Source of the DNA: Propionibacteriaceae bacterium AM104-82
GTDB taxonomy: Bacteria > Actinomycetota > Actinomycetes > Propionibacteriales > Propionibacteriaceae
Assembly: GCA_027658995.1 (NCBI GenBank)
Contig: JAQDQK010000028.1
Span: forward strand, 1-42,768
Length of the DNA: 42,768 nt
Direction of reading: 5' to 3'
The stretch's first letter is position 1, and each line of letters opens with the position of its first letter. Position numbers and translations under genes: made by a program. Below, piece by piece: positions 31,901-42,691 of the stretch. The notes beneath the pieces are model-generated. The model had not been told where the DNA came from. It made no database searches and saw only the letters and a list, made by a program, of their open reading frames with translations.

Positions 31901-32949
31901 ATGAACACGGTGCGATCGCCATCGGGCGGGGTGACGCCGGTGAAGACGCAGTTGCCCAGGTTGCCCGGCTGAATTTCGCAGGTCGCGAACGGGGCGCTCG
32001 TGGCAGTCTCCGACATCCCGAACCGCACCCCGGCCGTGTGCTCGGCCGAGACCGCATCAAAGGCGGTGCCGGTGCGGTAGGTGCCCTTCTTCACCGTGAC
32101 GTTCCAGCTTGGTGGTGCGGCGACTGGGAAGTTCCCGAAGTTGTAGGTGTCGTCGCTACTCCACGTGAAGACGCCGGGAGACTCCGTGGTGCCCCAGAGC
32201 CCCGGGATCACCTGCTGGCCAGTACGCCCCTCGGCTACATAGCCGGCTGGTGTCGTCGTGCGCTGGAGGCGGTATCGCCGAGAATCGCTGATCGCGTGGG
32301 TTCCGATGTACTTCACCGCGAAGGCTCCCGGTGCGGGGTCCAGATCCGGCCCAGGGCAGTTTGCGGTGACACAGTCCGTCACCGTGACGCTCCCCGCGTC
32401 GTTCCATGCACCGTTGTCGTTGCCTGAGCTGCGAGGCCCCTGCAGGGTGAAGGTGGCGCCTTCCACTGGCTGAGAGTTGCTGTCCATAACGGTCCAGTAC
32501 ACGTAGGGAGCCTCGACGCTCGCGGGCACGGCCATCGGGACGACGGCGGGTCCGGCGATCCGCGGCTGAGCGTCCTTCCGGGGCTCAACTGCGGGGGTCG
32601 CGGCGGGTTCAGTCGTCGGTTCCTCCGAGGGCGTCTCCTGCGGCTCGGCCGGGGCCGTGTCGTCGTCGGTGACGATCGGGTCCACGACCACGATCGGCGT
32701 CTCGGTCTGCTCGCTCGGTGCGACCGGGGTCTCGACGGTCGGTGTGACCGGAGTCTCGATCGGCGTCGGCGTGGGCGTCGTCTCCTGTGCATAGGCGAGC
32801 CCGGACGCGAATACCAACGACGCGCTCAAGGCGCCGATGACGACGGCGGCCAGGCCACCGCGTCGTCCCCCGCGCGATGCCCTTCGTGGGCGTCCGCGCC
32901 GAGGAGTTGAGCCGAACGAGTCATTGGTCGACATCACTTGATCCCCCAT
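28918..32949 (-). CDS. Large pilus tip adhesin with von Willebrand A domain, LPxTG anchored
   Basis: A 1343-residue protein. A long basic N-terminus leads to a signal peptide (about 31-54, ends LAYAQ), then a Thr/Pro/Glu-rich stalk (55-130), an SpaA-like domain (about 148-245), a second domain (about 280-405), and a vWA domain (about 418-636) with a full MIDAS: DTSGS 428-432, T510 and D540. Then come three further domains of the DUF5979 type and three SpaA-like domains (each starting SKVDAT- or TKVDGS-like and ending in TAPTGY, TAPEGY or KAPPGY). LPLTG is at 1307-1311. Eighteen cysteines occur, two per domain. A metal-dependent adhesin at the pilus tip is the likely role. AAGGAAG precedes the ATG at 32949; an ATG 15 bases inside is an alternative. 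Confidence 0.92.
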   Translation of the reverse strand: MGDQVMSTNDSFGSTPRRGRPRRASRGGRRGGLAAVVIGALSASLVFASGLAYAQETTPTPTPIETPVTPTVETPVAPSEQTETPIVVVDPIVTDDDTAPAEPQETPSEEPTTEPAATPAVEPRKDAQPRIAGPAVVPMAVPASVEAPYVYWTVMDSNSQPVEGATFTLQGPRSSGNDNGAWNDAGSVTVTDCVTANCPGPDLDPAPGAFAVKYIGTHAISDSRRYRLQRTTTPAGYVAEGRTGQQVIPGLWGTTESPGVFTWSSDDTYNFGNFPVAAPPSWNVTVKKGTYRTGTAFDAVSAEHTAGVRFGMSETATSAPFATCEIQPGNLGNCVFTGVTPPDGDRTVFITELPAAPGSDAATHLGAPITSLWTGPYRIQTTLPTAGGSVTVPADSASPDRTVIANRAINPLLNQTCSAGVKVAVLLDTSGSVNSYRNNLAQATTALVDGLVGTPSSVALISFAESSPGGIANQATPLSVETAAEAAVVKELYATDDTGQTADFSANGGTNWDRGLWVTSQGYMENGQRKGYDIVFVLTDGNPTLYMSGNNNPGNTGDTTTGELEKSVFSSNALKKTGARIITVGIGDDLSDANLGAISGPNKYSPGDSLNDFDFITAGWADLEGVLNSFAQGLKCEASVTVEKQAKPYGGAYAPAPGWEFGLTSTGADSQDPTNYDTNAVGQAKWTLNFTEADDTATAVLTEIEDRAGWSLADLTCDVDGTTFDLTGKKVTIPGIGIGQNVTCTFKNEESQVGSLAITKAFADTNAQTFGASVNFQGGYTCSLDDETVASGTWVRQGSGAAVLTAAAGSPAPDAIPANASCTVTETTPTGGLPNSSWTWATPTVTGPVTIANATTSSVTVSNAVERVYGNFQVTKQLATGSTADDTLTYSGGWTCTLGTENVNGTWGPIAVGATWASTDAAGIPLGASCAVTSETRAQWPVADDHSHQWDGEAGFSAAVVSAKQDLGTVTVTNTTKQVLGSVTWSKVDATDESLLAGSEWTITGPSFPAPGQLVTDCVSDDPADCAAGPDTDPAEGEFALTDLLWGDYTVTETTAPTGYVGGVSFTFTVAEASVDVAKGAQDNDRKTGAIEWSKVDATDQSLLAGSVWTLEGPGDATRDIVDCVGTCTDDPFTDQDPDAGQFSIDGLAWGDYTLTEKTAPEGYTASDESIPFTIDATNVSETRGFGAVGNERILGSAGWTKVDGSGTLLAGSEWSLTGPAGESIAIEDCIATDADECLDADKHPGAGVFVVNDLEWGSYTLVETKAPPGYVLDATEHHFTIGIGDDATLSAELDAIENLPHDGPELPLTGGIGRDQIILAGAVVALLAAVGYAARRRFARAV

Positions 32950-33017
32950 TTCACTTCCTTGGGGAACCCAAATGATGGCCCCCCGCCGGGAGAAGCAAAT
33001 CGACTGGATAGTAGGGG

Positions 33018-33031
33018 TGTCAAGCAGTCAA
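33018..33031 (-). promoter_or_regulatory. Possible -35 box of the pilus operon (TTGACA) in a direct repeat
   Basis: On the minus strand TTGAC-TGC-TTGACA occurs 70 bases before the ATG of the tip gene. No convincing -10 box is at the right distance, so this is weak. Confidence 0.3.
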
Positions 33032-33300
33032 AACGTCGCCCACATTCAGGGGTAATCACGAATTCTCGGGATCGCCTATTCGCGGGGGGTCACGGTCCTT
33101 GTCGATGGCACTTCATGGCCGTAGTCACCCTTTTGGCCGACATTTTGCCGACATCAGGACGACCCGCGCGTGTCGCGGTGGCAAGGCCTTCGAGGACACC
33201 CGCGCTAGCTGTCCCTCCTGGCCACCGCTGGGCCGACGACATCGAGGGAGCACACGGGCACCAAGAATTTCGCGGCAACAATTCCTGAGAGCACAACAAT

Positions 33301-33324
33301 AGGCGGCACCTAATTGTGCCGCCT
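33301..33324. terminator. Hairpin in the region upstream of the pilus operon
   Basis: A 9-bp perfect stem AGGCGGCAC / GTGCCGCCT with a 6-base loop; on the minus strand it is followed by ATTGTTGTG. May be a terminator of a short minus-strand transcript or an isolating hairpin. Confidence 0.45.
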
Positions 33325-33540
33325 CTCGACACGCAGAAACACCGATATTCCACCCCATTGGATACCGCTCAAAAGGAGGTATTATCGGTCGCCGGGGCGA
33401 CCACAAGGACTGGAAATGACGGCCCGTATTCGGATACGGGCCTCAGTCTTCCGCCGTCGCCACACCTGTCGGGGTGCTTGCGGCACCGTAGCCGGGCGAC
33501 CCGCGGCCCACACAACGCCGTCAGCGGCCCCAGAAAACAA

Positions 33541-33568
33541 AGACCCCGTGGCCTTGGCCACGGGGTCT
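33541..33568 (-). terminator. Intrinsic terminator of tRNA-Ile
   Basis: A perfect 13-bp stem (AGACCCCGTGGCC with GGCCACGGGGTCT) and 2-base loop, followed on the minus strand by TTGTTTTCTG. It starts only 5 bases after the tRNA end. Confidence 0.85.
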
Positions 33569-33572
33569 GCGG

Positions 33573-33646
33573 TGGGCCTAACTGGACTTGAACCAGTGAC
33601 CTCTGCCTTATCAGGGCAGCGCTCTAACCGTCTGAGCTATAGGCCC
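33573..33646 (-). tRNA. tRNA-Ile (anticodon GAT)
   Basis: A 74-base cloverleaf: acceptor stem GGGCCTA / TAGGCCC, D-stem GCTC/GAGC, anticodon stem CTGCC/GGCAG with loop CTGATAA, T-stem ACTGG/CCAGT with TTCAAGT loop. The CCA end is not encoded (after the A comes CCG). tRNA-Ile next to gyrA-DUF3566 is usual in actinobacteria; the tRNA-Ala that often follows is not in this window. Confidence 0.97.
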
Positions 33647-33697
33647 GCTTACCGTCGTGAAACTCTAGCGCACCCGGTCGGTCGCCAGCAAACCGAG

Positions 33698-35140
33698 TCA
33701 GCGTTCAACCTGCGTGGGCCGCAGCCTGTCCCAGGCTGAGAGCCCGCGGTCGATGTCGCGATCCACGATGTCGTCGGGGTTGTAGCTGACGGCGTCCCGG
33801 TCGAACGTGGTCTCCGGAAGCGTCTCGCCGGTGGGCAGGCCGATGGGGCGGTCATCCACCACCGGTTGCGGCGCGGGCTCCGCCTGCTCGACCACCGGCG
33901 CACTCTTCGGCGGCTCGACGACGGGCTCGCTCGGCGGCGTGTCCGCCACCGGTTCGTTACCCGGTGGCCCGATGACCGATGGGTCCGGCGTGAGCGCCGA
34001 GACAAGCTTGTCGAAGTTGATCGACTCGAAGCCGGCGGTCTCCCCGCCTCCTCCGAGTGTGATCGAGGCGCCCTGGCTCACGTCCCGGCCTGCCGAGGAC
34101 CCGCCGTCCTTCTTGTCCTTCTTGTCCTGCTTCTCTTCCGCCTTGTCGTCCTTGTCAGAGGCATCCTTGTCCGACGTGTCCTTGTCGGCCTCGTCCTTCG
34201 CGTCCTCGTCGGCAGTTTCGGTCTCGTCGGCCGCATCGCCGCCGACCACTGCCGTCCCACGGGAGTCGGACTCGGTGCCCGCGGGGGAGCCGGTCACCGA
34301 GACGCCCTCGCCGCTGACGGTGGTCTCCCAGTCGCCGTCCTTGTCCGTCTGAGCGTCCTTGTCGGCCTTGGAGCCGTTGAGGGACGCCTTGACGGCCTGG
34401 GGCCAGCTGTAGCCGCCGGAGGAGGTCTCGGTGAGCCCGTCGGCGATCTGCGAGGCTGAGGGGCTCCAGGTGCCCTCACCGGAGAGCCACTGGCGCATCA
34501 GCGTCTCGACGTTGGTCAGGAGCGTCACCGCCCCCGCCGAGCGGCTGAAGAACGCCGCCGGGGCGGTCGAGACGTGGCCGCGCAACTGCTCCATCGCCTG
34601 CGTGAAGATCAGGCCGACGGCGTCGAAGATGTTGGACTGGATGGCGCCGACGACGAGCACCGACTCCGAGGCGGTCTCCGCCAGCCTCTGGAGTTCCTTC
34701 ATGGCCGCGATCTGCTTCGGCACGACCGCCAGGTGCGCCTCGGAGGCGCGGCCCCGCCAGGTCGGCTGGTTCGACAGGCGCTCCGCCGTCGCGATCATCT
34801 CGCTGACGCGGCCCGCCTGCCTCCGCCACGACTTGCCGATCTCGGCCATCCGCTTCGGCGTCGAGGCGCACTTCTCGAGCGAGGCGAGGTGGACGCGGAT
34901 CTGGTCGGAGATCCGGTTGACCTCGTTGACGATCTGGGTGCCCTGCGTCTCGACGGCGGCGAAGATGGCCGCCACCTGGAAGACGCCAGTGGGGACGCTG
35001 CGGGCGCTGGCCAACTCGTGGAAGTCGGCCTGGATCATGGACGGCACCAGCGCGAAGAACTCGCCGGAGCGCTGCTGCACCGCCGGGTACAGGTCCATCT
35101 CGGCGAGGGCGGTCAGCTTGTCGAGGACTTTCTTCTTCAC
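33698..35140 (-). CDS. Probable type VII secretion-linked protein with WxG-containing helical domain and disordered tail
   Basis: A 480-residue protein starting at GTG 35140. Residues 1-255 are predicted to be helical, and QPTWRGRASEAHLAV at about 126-140 has the W-x-G followed by an A-x-x-A spacing seen at the turn of WXG100/LXG/PPE-like proteins. The second half is disordered: an acidic-basic run of DKD/EDK repeats (about 265-345), then GGGGETAGFESINFDKLV and a Pro/Glu-rich end. No signal peptide or membrane helix. The start codon overlaps the stop of the upstream gene by 4 bases (GTGA), so the two are a coupled pair. No type VII secretion core gene lies in this window, so the role is inferred only. 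Confidence 0.55.
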   Translation of the reverse strand: MKKKVLDKLTALAEMDLYPAVQQRSGEFFALVPSMIQADFHELASARSVPTGVFQVAAIFAAVETQGTQIVNEVNRISDQIRVHLASLEKCASTPKRMAEIGKSWRRQAGRVSEMIATAERLSNQPTWRGRASEAHLAVVPKQIAAMKELQRLAETASESVLVVGAIQSNIFDAVGLIFTQAMEQLRGHVSTAPAAFFSRSAGAVTLLTNVETLMRQWLSGEGTWSPSASQIADGLTETSSGGYSWPQAVKASLNGSKADKDAQTDKDGDWETTVSGEGVSVTGSPAGTESDSRGTAVVGGDAADETETADEDAKDEADKDTSDKDASDKDDKAEEKQDKKDKKDGGSSAGRDVSQGASITLGGGGETAGFESINFDKLVSALTPDPSVIGPPGNEPVADTPPSEPVVEPPKSAPVVEQAEPAPQPVVDDRPIGLPTGETLPETTFDRDAVSYNPDDIVDRDIDRGLSAWDRLRPTQVER

Positions 35141-35997
35141 TGTGCGCTCCTGGCGGTCGCGGCCGCGGCGGCCTCGTGGTCACGGTAGGCCTGCGCTCCA
35201 TAGGAGAGCCCGGTGGCGATCTCGTCGAACTCCTTGGACGCACCGCCCGCCAACTGCTGGATGCCGGTCGTCATCTCGCCGTAGGGGCCCGCAGGCTGCT
35301 GCACCAGGCCGAAGTCCTCCAGCGAGGCCTGCAGTTCGGAGGCGGCCGAGCCGATGGTGGCCATCTCCTGCGCCAGGCCCAACCATTCCTTGGCGACCCG
35401 GTCGACCTCGGCCGGATCGATCGCGGTCACATCCGGACCAGGGCCCTGGAGGGAGGCCTCCGGCGGCGTCGACGGGGGCGTCTGCTGGTCCTGAGGGAAC
35501 TCCTCGGTCGCCTCCTCAGCGGCGGGTTCCTCCGGCACCTGGGCGGCCTCGAGCCCGCCGGGCGGGACATCGCCTAGGCCCTCGGGCATGCCGCCGGCTG
35601 GCAGGCCGGACGGGCCCCCTCCACCGCCAGCGCCGAGCCCTGCCGCGGTGCCCACGCCGAGGCCCGCCGACGCAGCTGCGGGGCCAGTGAGTGTCGGGGC
35701 CACGCCGGGCATCGAAAGTGGTGCCGCCTTGCCGACCACGCTCGCCGCTGCTGTGTTGGCGGCCGCGGTGCTGAGCCCGGCGCCGCCCGGCGCGGCGGCA
35801 CCTGCGCCGCCGCCTCCCATGCCCATCATCGGTGGCATCATGCCGGGGCCGCTCTGGCCGCCGCGTTGGTCGGCCTCGCGCGGGTTGATCAGGGCCTCGT
35901 AGACCTCGAGGCTGTCGATGGCATCGTCGGACTCGGCGTCGATCCCGATGAAGCCGGTACCGTGAGCGCGCTGCTCATCCTGGCTGTACACGTCCAT
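35137..35997 (-). CDS. WXG100-like protein with Gly/Pro-rich N-terminus, first gene of the pair
   Basis: A 286-residue protein. Residues 1-45 are acidic (SDDAIDSLEVYEALI). Residues 45-185 are low-complexity, rich in Gly, Ala and Pro, with GMMPPMMGMGGGG. Residues about 190-286 form a helical hairpin with EWLGLAQEM (W-L-G) in the first helix and QAYRDHE (YxxxE secretion-type signal) in the second, about 70 residues further; this is the arrangement of ESAT-6-like type VII substrates. It is placed 98 bases after DUF3566 with an 18-bp palindrome and GGGGAAGG before its ATG. Likely a T7SS substrate or chaperone; the export system is not visible. Confidence 0.55.
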   Translation of the reverse strand: MDVYSQDEQRAHGTGFIGIDAESDDAIDSLEVYEALINPREADQRGGQSGPGMMPPMMGMGGGGAGAAAPGGAGLSTAAANTAAASVVGKAAPLSMPGVAPTLTGPAAASAGLGVGTAAGLGAGGGGGPSGLPAGGMPEGLGDVPPGGLEAAQVPEEPAAEEATEEFPQDQQTPPSTPPEASLQGPGPDVTAIDPAEVDRVAKEWLGLAQEMATIGSAASELQASLEDFGLVQQPAGPYGEMTTGIQQLAGGASKEFDEIATGLSYGAQAYRDHEAAAAATARSAQ

Positions 35998-36011
35998 GAC
36001 AGGCCTTCCCC

Positions 36012-36029
36012 GGGGCGAGCGCTCGCCCC
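36012..36029. promoter_or_regulatory. Perfect 18-bp palindrome upstream of the WXG100-like gene
   Basis: GGGGCGAGC followed by its exact complement GCTCGCCCC, ending 15 bases before the ATG at 35997. It may be an operator, or a hairpin that terminates or shields the message after DUF3566. Confidence 0.45.
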
Positions 36030-36095
36030 CGGTTCGGACACTACCCTGGCCCGCGGGTCAGCTTCCGTGGAAGCCTGCCGCATTTTGGGTCGGAA

Positions 36096-36938
36096 TCAGT
36101 CCTCGGCGAGCGTCACCTCGAGGCCGCCCATCACGGTGGCCGCGAGGTTGTAGAGGAAGGCGAAAAGCGTCGCGACGGCCGTGATGATGACGGCGTCGAT
36201 GACGGCGAGCACCACCGCGAAACCCATCACGCGTTCGACGGTGAGGAAGTCCTCAAGCTTGAAGCCGGAGCCGCCGCCCTCGGTGTCGCTGAGCACCGTG
36301 TTGATCAGCGTGTTTGCCGACTCGAGCGCACCGGAACCGGCGAGCACAGACCACAGCACGAACACGACGACCACCATCATGATGCCGAAGGCGATGGCGA
36401 ACAGCAGCGTCGTCTTCATCACCGACCAGGGGTCGATGCGGGAGAGACGGAGCCGGGCCTTGCGGGTGCGGCGCGTGGAGCGCGGCTTCCGCTCGACGGT
36501 GGGGGTCGCGGCCTCGGTGGTCGACGCTGCGGGCTTCGGCTCGGGTCGCGAGGGGGTGCCCGGGTGCGTTGGCGCGGCGGGGGCTGCTGGCATCCCGGTG
36601 ACGGGGACCGCGGCCCACTCCTTCGCCGTGCTCGCTGCGCGCTCGGACGCCTTGGGCGTGATGCCGGTGGCGCTCTTTGACTGGCCCTGGGGCTTGCCGG
36701 GCTGGTTGCCCTTGCCCTGCTGGTTGCCCTTGCCCTGCGGGGCGCCGGCGGGACGCTTGTCCTCGGGGGAGCCGTTGGGCTTGGGCGTAATGACCTGATG
36801 GGTCGCCGTGGCCGTATCGGCCTCCTTGGCCTTGGCGCCGACAGGCTCCTCGACCTTCTCCCCCGTCTTGCGGTAGGGCGAGAAGTCCAGGCCTGGCGAC
36901 CCGTTACGGCCGGGCCAGCGGGGCGAGTTCTCACTCAT
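36096..36938 (-). CDS. DUF3566 domain-containing membrane protein
   Basis: A 280-residue protein. Residues 1-160 are disordered and rich in Pro, Lys, Gly and Gln (with two nearby GKGNQ units), and residues 165-280 are the DUF3566 domain: [32 protein letters not shown] gives a basic anchor and first membrane helix, followed by a soluble loop and the second helix (about 240-265, [24 protein letters not shown]) and [17 protein letters not shown] at the end. The family is found in actinobacteria next to gyrA; its function is unknown. Its start overlaps the end of gyrA by 8 bases, so it is cotranscribed. Confidence 0.93.
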   Translation of the reverse strand: MSENSPRWPGRNGSPGLDFSPYRKTGEKVEEPVGAKAKEADTATATHQVITPKPNGSPEDKRPAGAPQGKGNQQGKGNQPGKPQGQSKSATGITPKASERAASTAKEWAAVPVTGMPAAPAAPTHPGTPSRPEPKPAASTTEAATPTVERKPRSTRRTRKARLRLSRIDPWSVMKTTLLFAIAFGIMMVVVVFVLWSVLAGSGALESANTLINTVLSDTEGGGSGFKLEDFLTVERVMGFAVVLAVIDAVIITAVATLFAFLYNLAATVMGGLEVTLAED

Positions 36939-39531
36939 TCGAGTCCTCCTCGATCACCGTTTCGGCGACAATATCGTCCCCTACGGTACCCGCTTCGTCC
37001 TCGTCAGCGACATCCGCCGCCTCGACTTCCTCCGATTCGGGGTACAGGGCGATGGCTCCGACGGCGTCCTCGCCACGCACTCCGACGAACTTCACGCCCA
37101 TGGTGTCGCGGCCCTTGACGGGGACGTCGGCCACCGCGGAACGGGTCACCTGGCCCGAGATCTTGATGGCGATGACCTCGTCGGATTCGCGCACGATGAG
37201 CCCGCCGACCAGTTGGCCGCGGTCCTCGTTCAGCTTCATGGCCTTGATGCCGAGGCCGCCACGGCCCTGCTGGCGGTACTCCTCGATCAGCGACCGCTTC
37301 GCGAAGCCGCCGTCGGTGACCGTGAAGACGAACTGGTCCTCGAGGTCGTCGTCGGCGCGCAGGACGGCCATCGACAGGAGCTTGTCGCCCGCGCGGAACT
37401 TCATGCCGGTGACGCCGGAGGTGGCGCGACCCATGGGTCGAAGCTGCGAGTCGTCCGCCTGGAAGCGGATCGCCTGGCCCTTGCGGGAGATCAGCAGCAC
37501 GTCGTCGTCGGAGCTGACCAGCGCGGCGCCGATCAGTTCGTCGTCCTCCTCGCGGAAGTTGATGGCGATCACGCCCGCCTGACGCGGCGAGTCGTAGGCC
37601 TTCAGCTCCGTCTTCTTCACGAGGCCGTGCTTGGTGGCGAGCAGCAGGTACGGGGCGTCCTCGTAGCTGTTGATCGTCAGCACCTGGGCGATCTTCTCGT
37701 CGGGCAGGAAGTTCATCAGCCCGGCGACGTGACCGCCCTTGGCGTCACGGCCCGCCTCCGGCAACTGCCACGCCTTCGACCGGTACACCCTGCCGAAGTT
37801 GGTGAAGAACAGGATCCACTGGTGGTTCGTGGTGGTGAACAGGTGCTGGACCTCGTCGTCGGCCCGCAGCGTCGCGCCGCGCACGCCCTTCCCGCCGCGC
37901 TTCTGCAGGCGGTACTGGTCGGCGCGGGTGCGCTTGGCGTAGCCGCCGTGCGTGATGGTGACCACGACATCCTCGTTGGGGATGAAGTCCTCCTCGGAGA
38001 AGTCACCGTCGGCGGCCACGATCCGGGTGCGGCGGTCGTCGCCGTACTTGTCGACGATCTCCTGCAGCTCGGCGGAGATGATCCGGCGCTGACGCGCCTC
38101 GTCGGCGAGGATGTCCTTCAGGTCGGCGATCTTGCGCTCGCGCTCGACCAGGCGGTCGATGATCTTCTGGATCTCCATCGACGCGAGGCGGCGCAACTGC
38201 TGGTCGAGCACGGCGCGCGCCTGGATCTCGTCGATGTCGAGGAGCTCCTGCAGCCCGATGCTCGCCTCGTCGGCTGTGCGGCTCGCGCGGATCAGCGCGA
38301 TCACCTCGTCGAGCATGTTGAGCGCCTTGACGAGGCCGCGGTCGATGTGGGCCAGCTTCTCCTCTTCGTCCAACTGCCACTGCGTGCGGCGGCGGATGAC
38401 CTCAAGCTGGTGCTTGATCCACAGCGACAGGAACTGGTCGAGGCGAAGGGTGCGGGGAACCTCCTCGACGATCGCCAGCATGTTGCAGCCGAAGGTGTCC
38501 TGCAGCGCGGTGTGCTTGTACAGGTTGTTCATCACGACGCGCGGCTGGGCGTCGCGCTTCAGCACGATGACGAGGCGCTGGCCGGTGCGCGCGGACGTGT
38601 CGTCGCGGATGTCTGCGATGCCGGTGAGCTTGCCGGAGTTGACCAGGTCGGCGATCCGCTGCGCGAGCGTGTCGGGGTTGACCATGTAGGGCAGCTCTGT
38701 GACGACGAGGAGTTGGCGACCCTTGGGGTCCTCCTCCATGTCGATGACGGCGCGCATCGTGACGGAGCCGCGACCGGTGCGGTACGCCTCCTCGATGCCG
38801 CCACGGCCGACGATCAGGCCGCCGCCGGGGAAGTCGGGGCCCTGGATGCGCTGGATCGCCGCCTCGAGGAGCTCCTCGCGGCTCGCGTCGGGGTGCTCGA
38901 GCGCCCACTGCACCGCGTCGTTGACCTCGCGCAGGTTGTGCGAGGGGATGTTGGTTGCCATGCCGACCGCGATGCCGGTCGAGCCGTTGACGAGCAGGTT
39001 CGGGAAGCGGGCCGGCAGGACGACCGGCTCCTCCTCACGGTTGTCGTAGTTGGGCCGGAAGTCGACGGTGTTCTGCTCGATCTCGCGGACCATCTCGACG
39101 GCGAGCGGCGCCATCTTGCACTCGGTGTACCGCATCGCGGCGGCCTTGTCGTTGCCCTGGCTGCCGAAGTTGCCCTGACCGGAGACGAGCGGGTGACGCA
39201 TCGCCCACGGCTGCGCGAGGCGCACCAGGGTGTCGTAGATGGCCGAGTCACCGTGCGGGTGGTAGAGACCCATCACCTCGCCAACCACGCGGGAACACTT
39301 GTTCCAGCCGCGGTCGGGGCGGTAGCCGCCGTCCCACATGGCGTAGAGCACGCGGCGGTGCACCGGCTTGAGGCCGTCGCGGACGTCGGGCAGGGCCCGG
39401 CCGACGATGACGCTCATCGCGTAGTCGAGATAGGAGTTCTGGATCTCGACCTGCAGGTCGATCGGATCGATGCGTCCGAGCCCCGGAGCCTCGATCTCGT
39501 CGGTCGTGGTCTCGTCCTTGTCGTCAGCCAT
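36931..39531 (-). CDS. gyrA: DNA gyrase subunit A
   Basis: An 866-residue protein, usual length. The catalytic tyrosine is Y135 in AAMRYTE. The quinolone-determining region [17 protein letters not shown] has S96 and D100, the residues of quinolone-sensitive enzymes. The coiled-coil tower (about 370-480) and the C-terminal wrapping domain (about 540-825) follow; the GyrA box reads QKRGGKG, with K in place of the usual R. The last 30 residues are an acidic tail. GyrA with GyrB introduces negative supercoils. AGAGGG lies upstream of the ATG, and the gene follows gyrB by 50 bases as one operon. Confidence 0.98.
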   Translation of the reverse strand: MADDKDETTTDEIEAPGLGRIDPIDLQVEIQNSYLDYAMSVIVGRALPDVRDGLKPVHRRVLYAMWDGGYRPDRGWNKCSRVVGEVMGLYHPHGDSAIYDTLVRLAQPWAMRHPLVSGQGNFGSQGNDKAAAMRYTECKMAPLAVEMVREIEQNTVDFRPNYDNREEEPVVLPARFPNLLVNGSTGIAVGMATNIPSHNLREVNDAVQWALEHPDASREELLEAAIQRIQGPDFPGGGLIVGRGGIEEAYRTGRGSVTMRAVIDMEEDPKGRQLLVVTELPYMVNPDTLAQRIADLVNSGKLTGIADIRDDTSARTGQRLVIVLKRDAQPRVVMNNLYKHTALQDTFGCNMLAIVEEVPRTLRLDQFLSLWIKHQLEVIRRRTQWQLDEEEKLAHIDRGLVKALNMLDEVIALIRASRTADEASIGLQELLDIDEIQARAVLDQQLRRLASMEIQKIIDRLVERERKIADLKDILADEARQRRIISAELQEIVDKYGDDRRTRIVAADGDFSEEDFIPNEDVVVTITHGGYAKRTRADQYRLQKRGGKGVRGATLRADDEVQHLFTTTNHQWILFFTNFGRVYRSKAWQLPEAGRDAKGGHVAGLMNFLPDEKIAQVLTINSYEDAPYLLLATKHGLVKKTELKAYDSPRQAGVIAINFREEDDELIGAALVSSDDDVLLISRKGQAIRFQADDSQLRPMGRATSGVTGMKFRAGDKLLSMAVLRADDDLEDQFVFTVTDGGFAKRSLIEEYRQQGRGGLGIKAMKLNEDRGQLVGGLIVRESDEVIAIKISGQVTRSAVADVPVKGRDTMGVKFVGVRGEDAVGAIALYPESEEVEAADVADEDEAGTVGDDIVAETVIEEDSNE

Positions 39532-39581
39532 GCTGATAAACCCTCTGTTACCTAGTTATCGAATCAAGTCTGGGAGTCGGC

Positions 39582-41711
<2,130 letters not shown>

Positions 41712-41941
41712 GGCATCGACCAGGGCGATTGCCCCTGAAACGGCCAATTTGCCCGCTTGGCGCGATTGGGGGTGGGGTCCGCGTGGGTCCCTACTTCCCC
41801 CGGATCGCCCACACGGCAGATCGTCCGGCGACCAGGAGATCACACGAGGGGGCGCGCCCCATCCTTTCGGACCCGCGGCTCACGTCGGCCGGACCGCCCG
41901 TATCCTGACGACGAATCGAGCCGCAGAGACCTGGAGTGAGC

Positions 41942-42691
41942 ATGGAGTGGGTACTGCTGGTCGGCGCGGCCCTGCTGATCGGCGTAGCCAAGACCAGCTT
42001 CGGGGGTCTCGCCTCCCTGTCGGTCGCCATGGTCGCGCTGACGATGCCCGCCAAGGAGTCGACGGCGGCGGTTCTGCTTCTCCTGATCACCGGCGACATC
42101 GTCGCCGTGCTGCGCTACCGCAAGGCAGCGGACTGGAAACTGCTGCGCGGGCTGATCCCCGCGGTCATCCCCGGGTTGCTGCTCGGCGCCTGGTTCCTGT
42201 CGCTGGTCGACGACCTGGTCCTGAAGCGCAGCATCGGGGCGCTGCTGCTGACCTTCGTGGTCATCCAGTTGGCCTCCAAGGTCTTCGTCAGGCCCCGCGA
42301 GGCGGCGCCGCATGAGGATCCGGCCGACGCCACGCCGCACCGTGCGTTGACGCTCACCGCCGGGATCGCCGCGGGGTTCACAACCATGGCGGCCAACGCG
42401 GCCGGCCCGGTGATGGCGCTGTACCTGCAACTCGCCCGCGTCGAGAAGTTGCGCTTCCTGGGGACCGGAGCATGGTACTTCCTGATCATCAACGTCGCCA
42501 AGACCCCGCTGACGGCCTCGCTCGGCCTGTTCACGCCGGACGTCCTCCGGACCGCGGCGTTCCTGGTTCCCGTGGTGCTGCTCGGCACCCTCGGCGGCAT
42601 CGCCATCATCGGCAGGGTGCCGCAGCGTGCCTTCGACATCATCACGTTGATCACCTCGATCATCGCGGCCGGGGCGCTCATCATTCTCTGA
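41942..42691 (+). CDS. TSUP (TauE/SafE) family sulfite/anion exporter
   Basis: A 249-residue protein with about eight hydrophobic segments in two repeats. The first repeat has GVAKTSFGGLASLSVAMVALTM near 14-36; the second has AGFTTMAANAAGPVMALYLQLA near 146-167; these Gly/Ala-rich glycine-pairs are the family's signature. TSUP proteins export sulfite, sulfoacetate or similar anions. The ATG at 41942 has GGAG seven bases upstream; a GTG 6 bases earlier in the same frame is less likely. It is divergent from gyrB. Confidence 0.9.
   Translation: MEWVLLVGAALLIGVAKTSFGGLASLSVAMVALTMPAKESTAAVLLLLITGDIVAVLRYRKAADWKLLRGLIPAVIPGLLLGAWFLSLVDDLVLKRSIGALLLTFVVIQLASKVFVRPREAAPHEDPADATPHRALTLTAGIAAGFTTMAANAAGPVMALYLQLARVEKLRFLGTGAWYFLIINVAKTPLTASLGLFTPDVLRTAAFLVPVVLLGTLGGIAIIGRVPQRAFDIITLITSIIAAGALIIL

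Larger units (their letters stand above)
32950..33540. other. Noncoding region upstream of the pilus operon
   Basis: About 590 bases without a convincing gene; the open frames on the minus strand (33090-33406) have poor codon use and no ribosome site. Visible: a TTGACA (33018-33023, minus strand) within a direct repeat GTCAA-GCA-GTCAA, two near-identical stretches TTTTGGCCGACA and TTTTGCCGACA (33130-33152), and a 9-bp hairpin at 33301-33324. It is less GC-rich than the coding parts. Confidence 0.6.

Noticed and set aside
33125..33406. Small cysteine-rich open frames on the minus strand upstream of the pilus operon
   Set aside because: No ribosome site, poor codon use, and overlap with hairpins and tRNA-terminator surroundings.
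33573..33646. tRNA-Ile as attachment site of an integrated element carrying the pilus genes
   Set aside because: I found no second copy of the tRNA 3' end and no integrase gene in the window.
36931..39531. Quinolone-resistance substitution in GyrA
   Set aside because: S96 and D100 are the sensitive-type residues; the change in the GyrA box (QKRGGKG) is not a resistance site.
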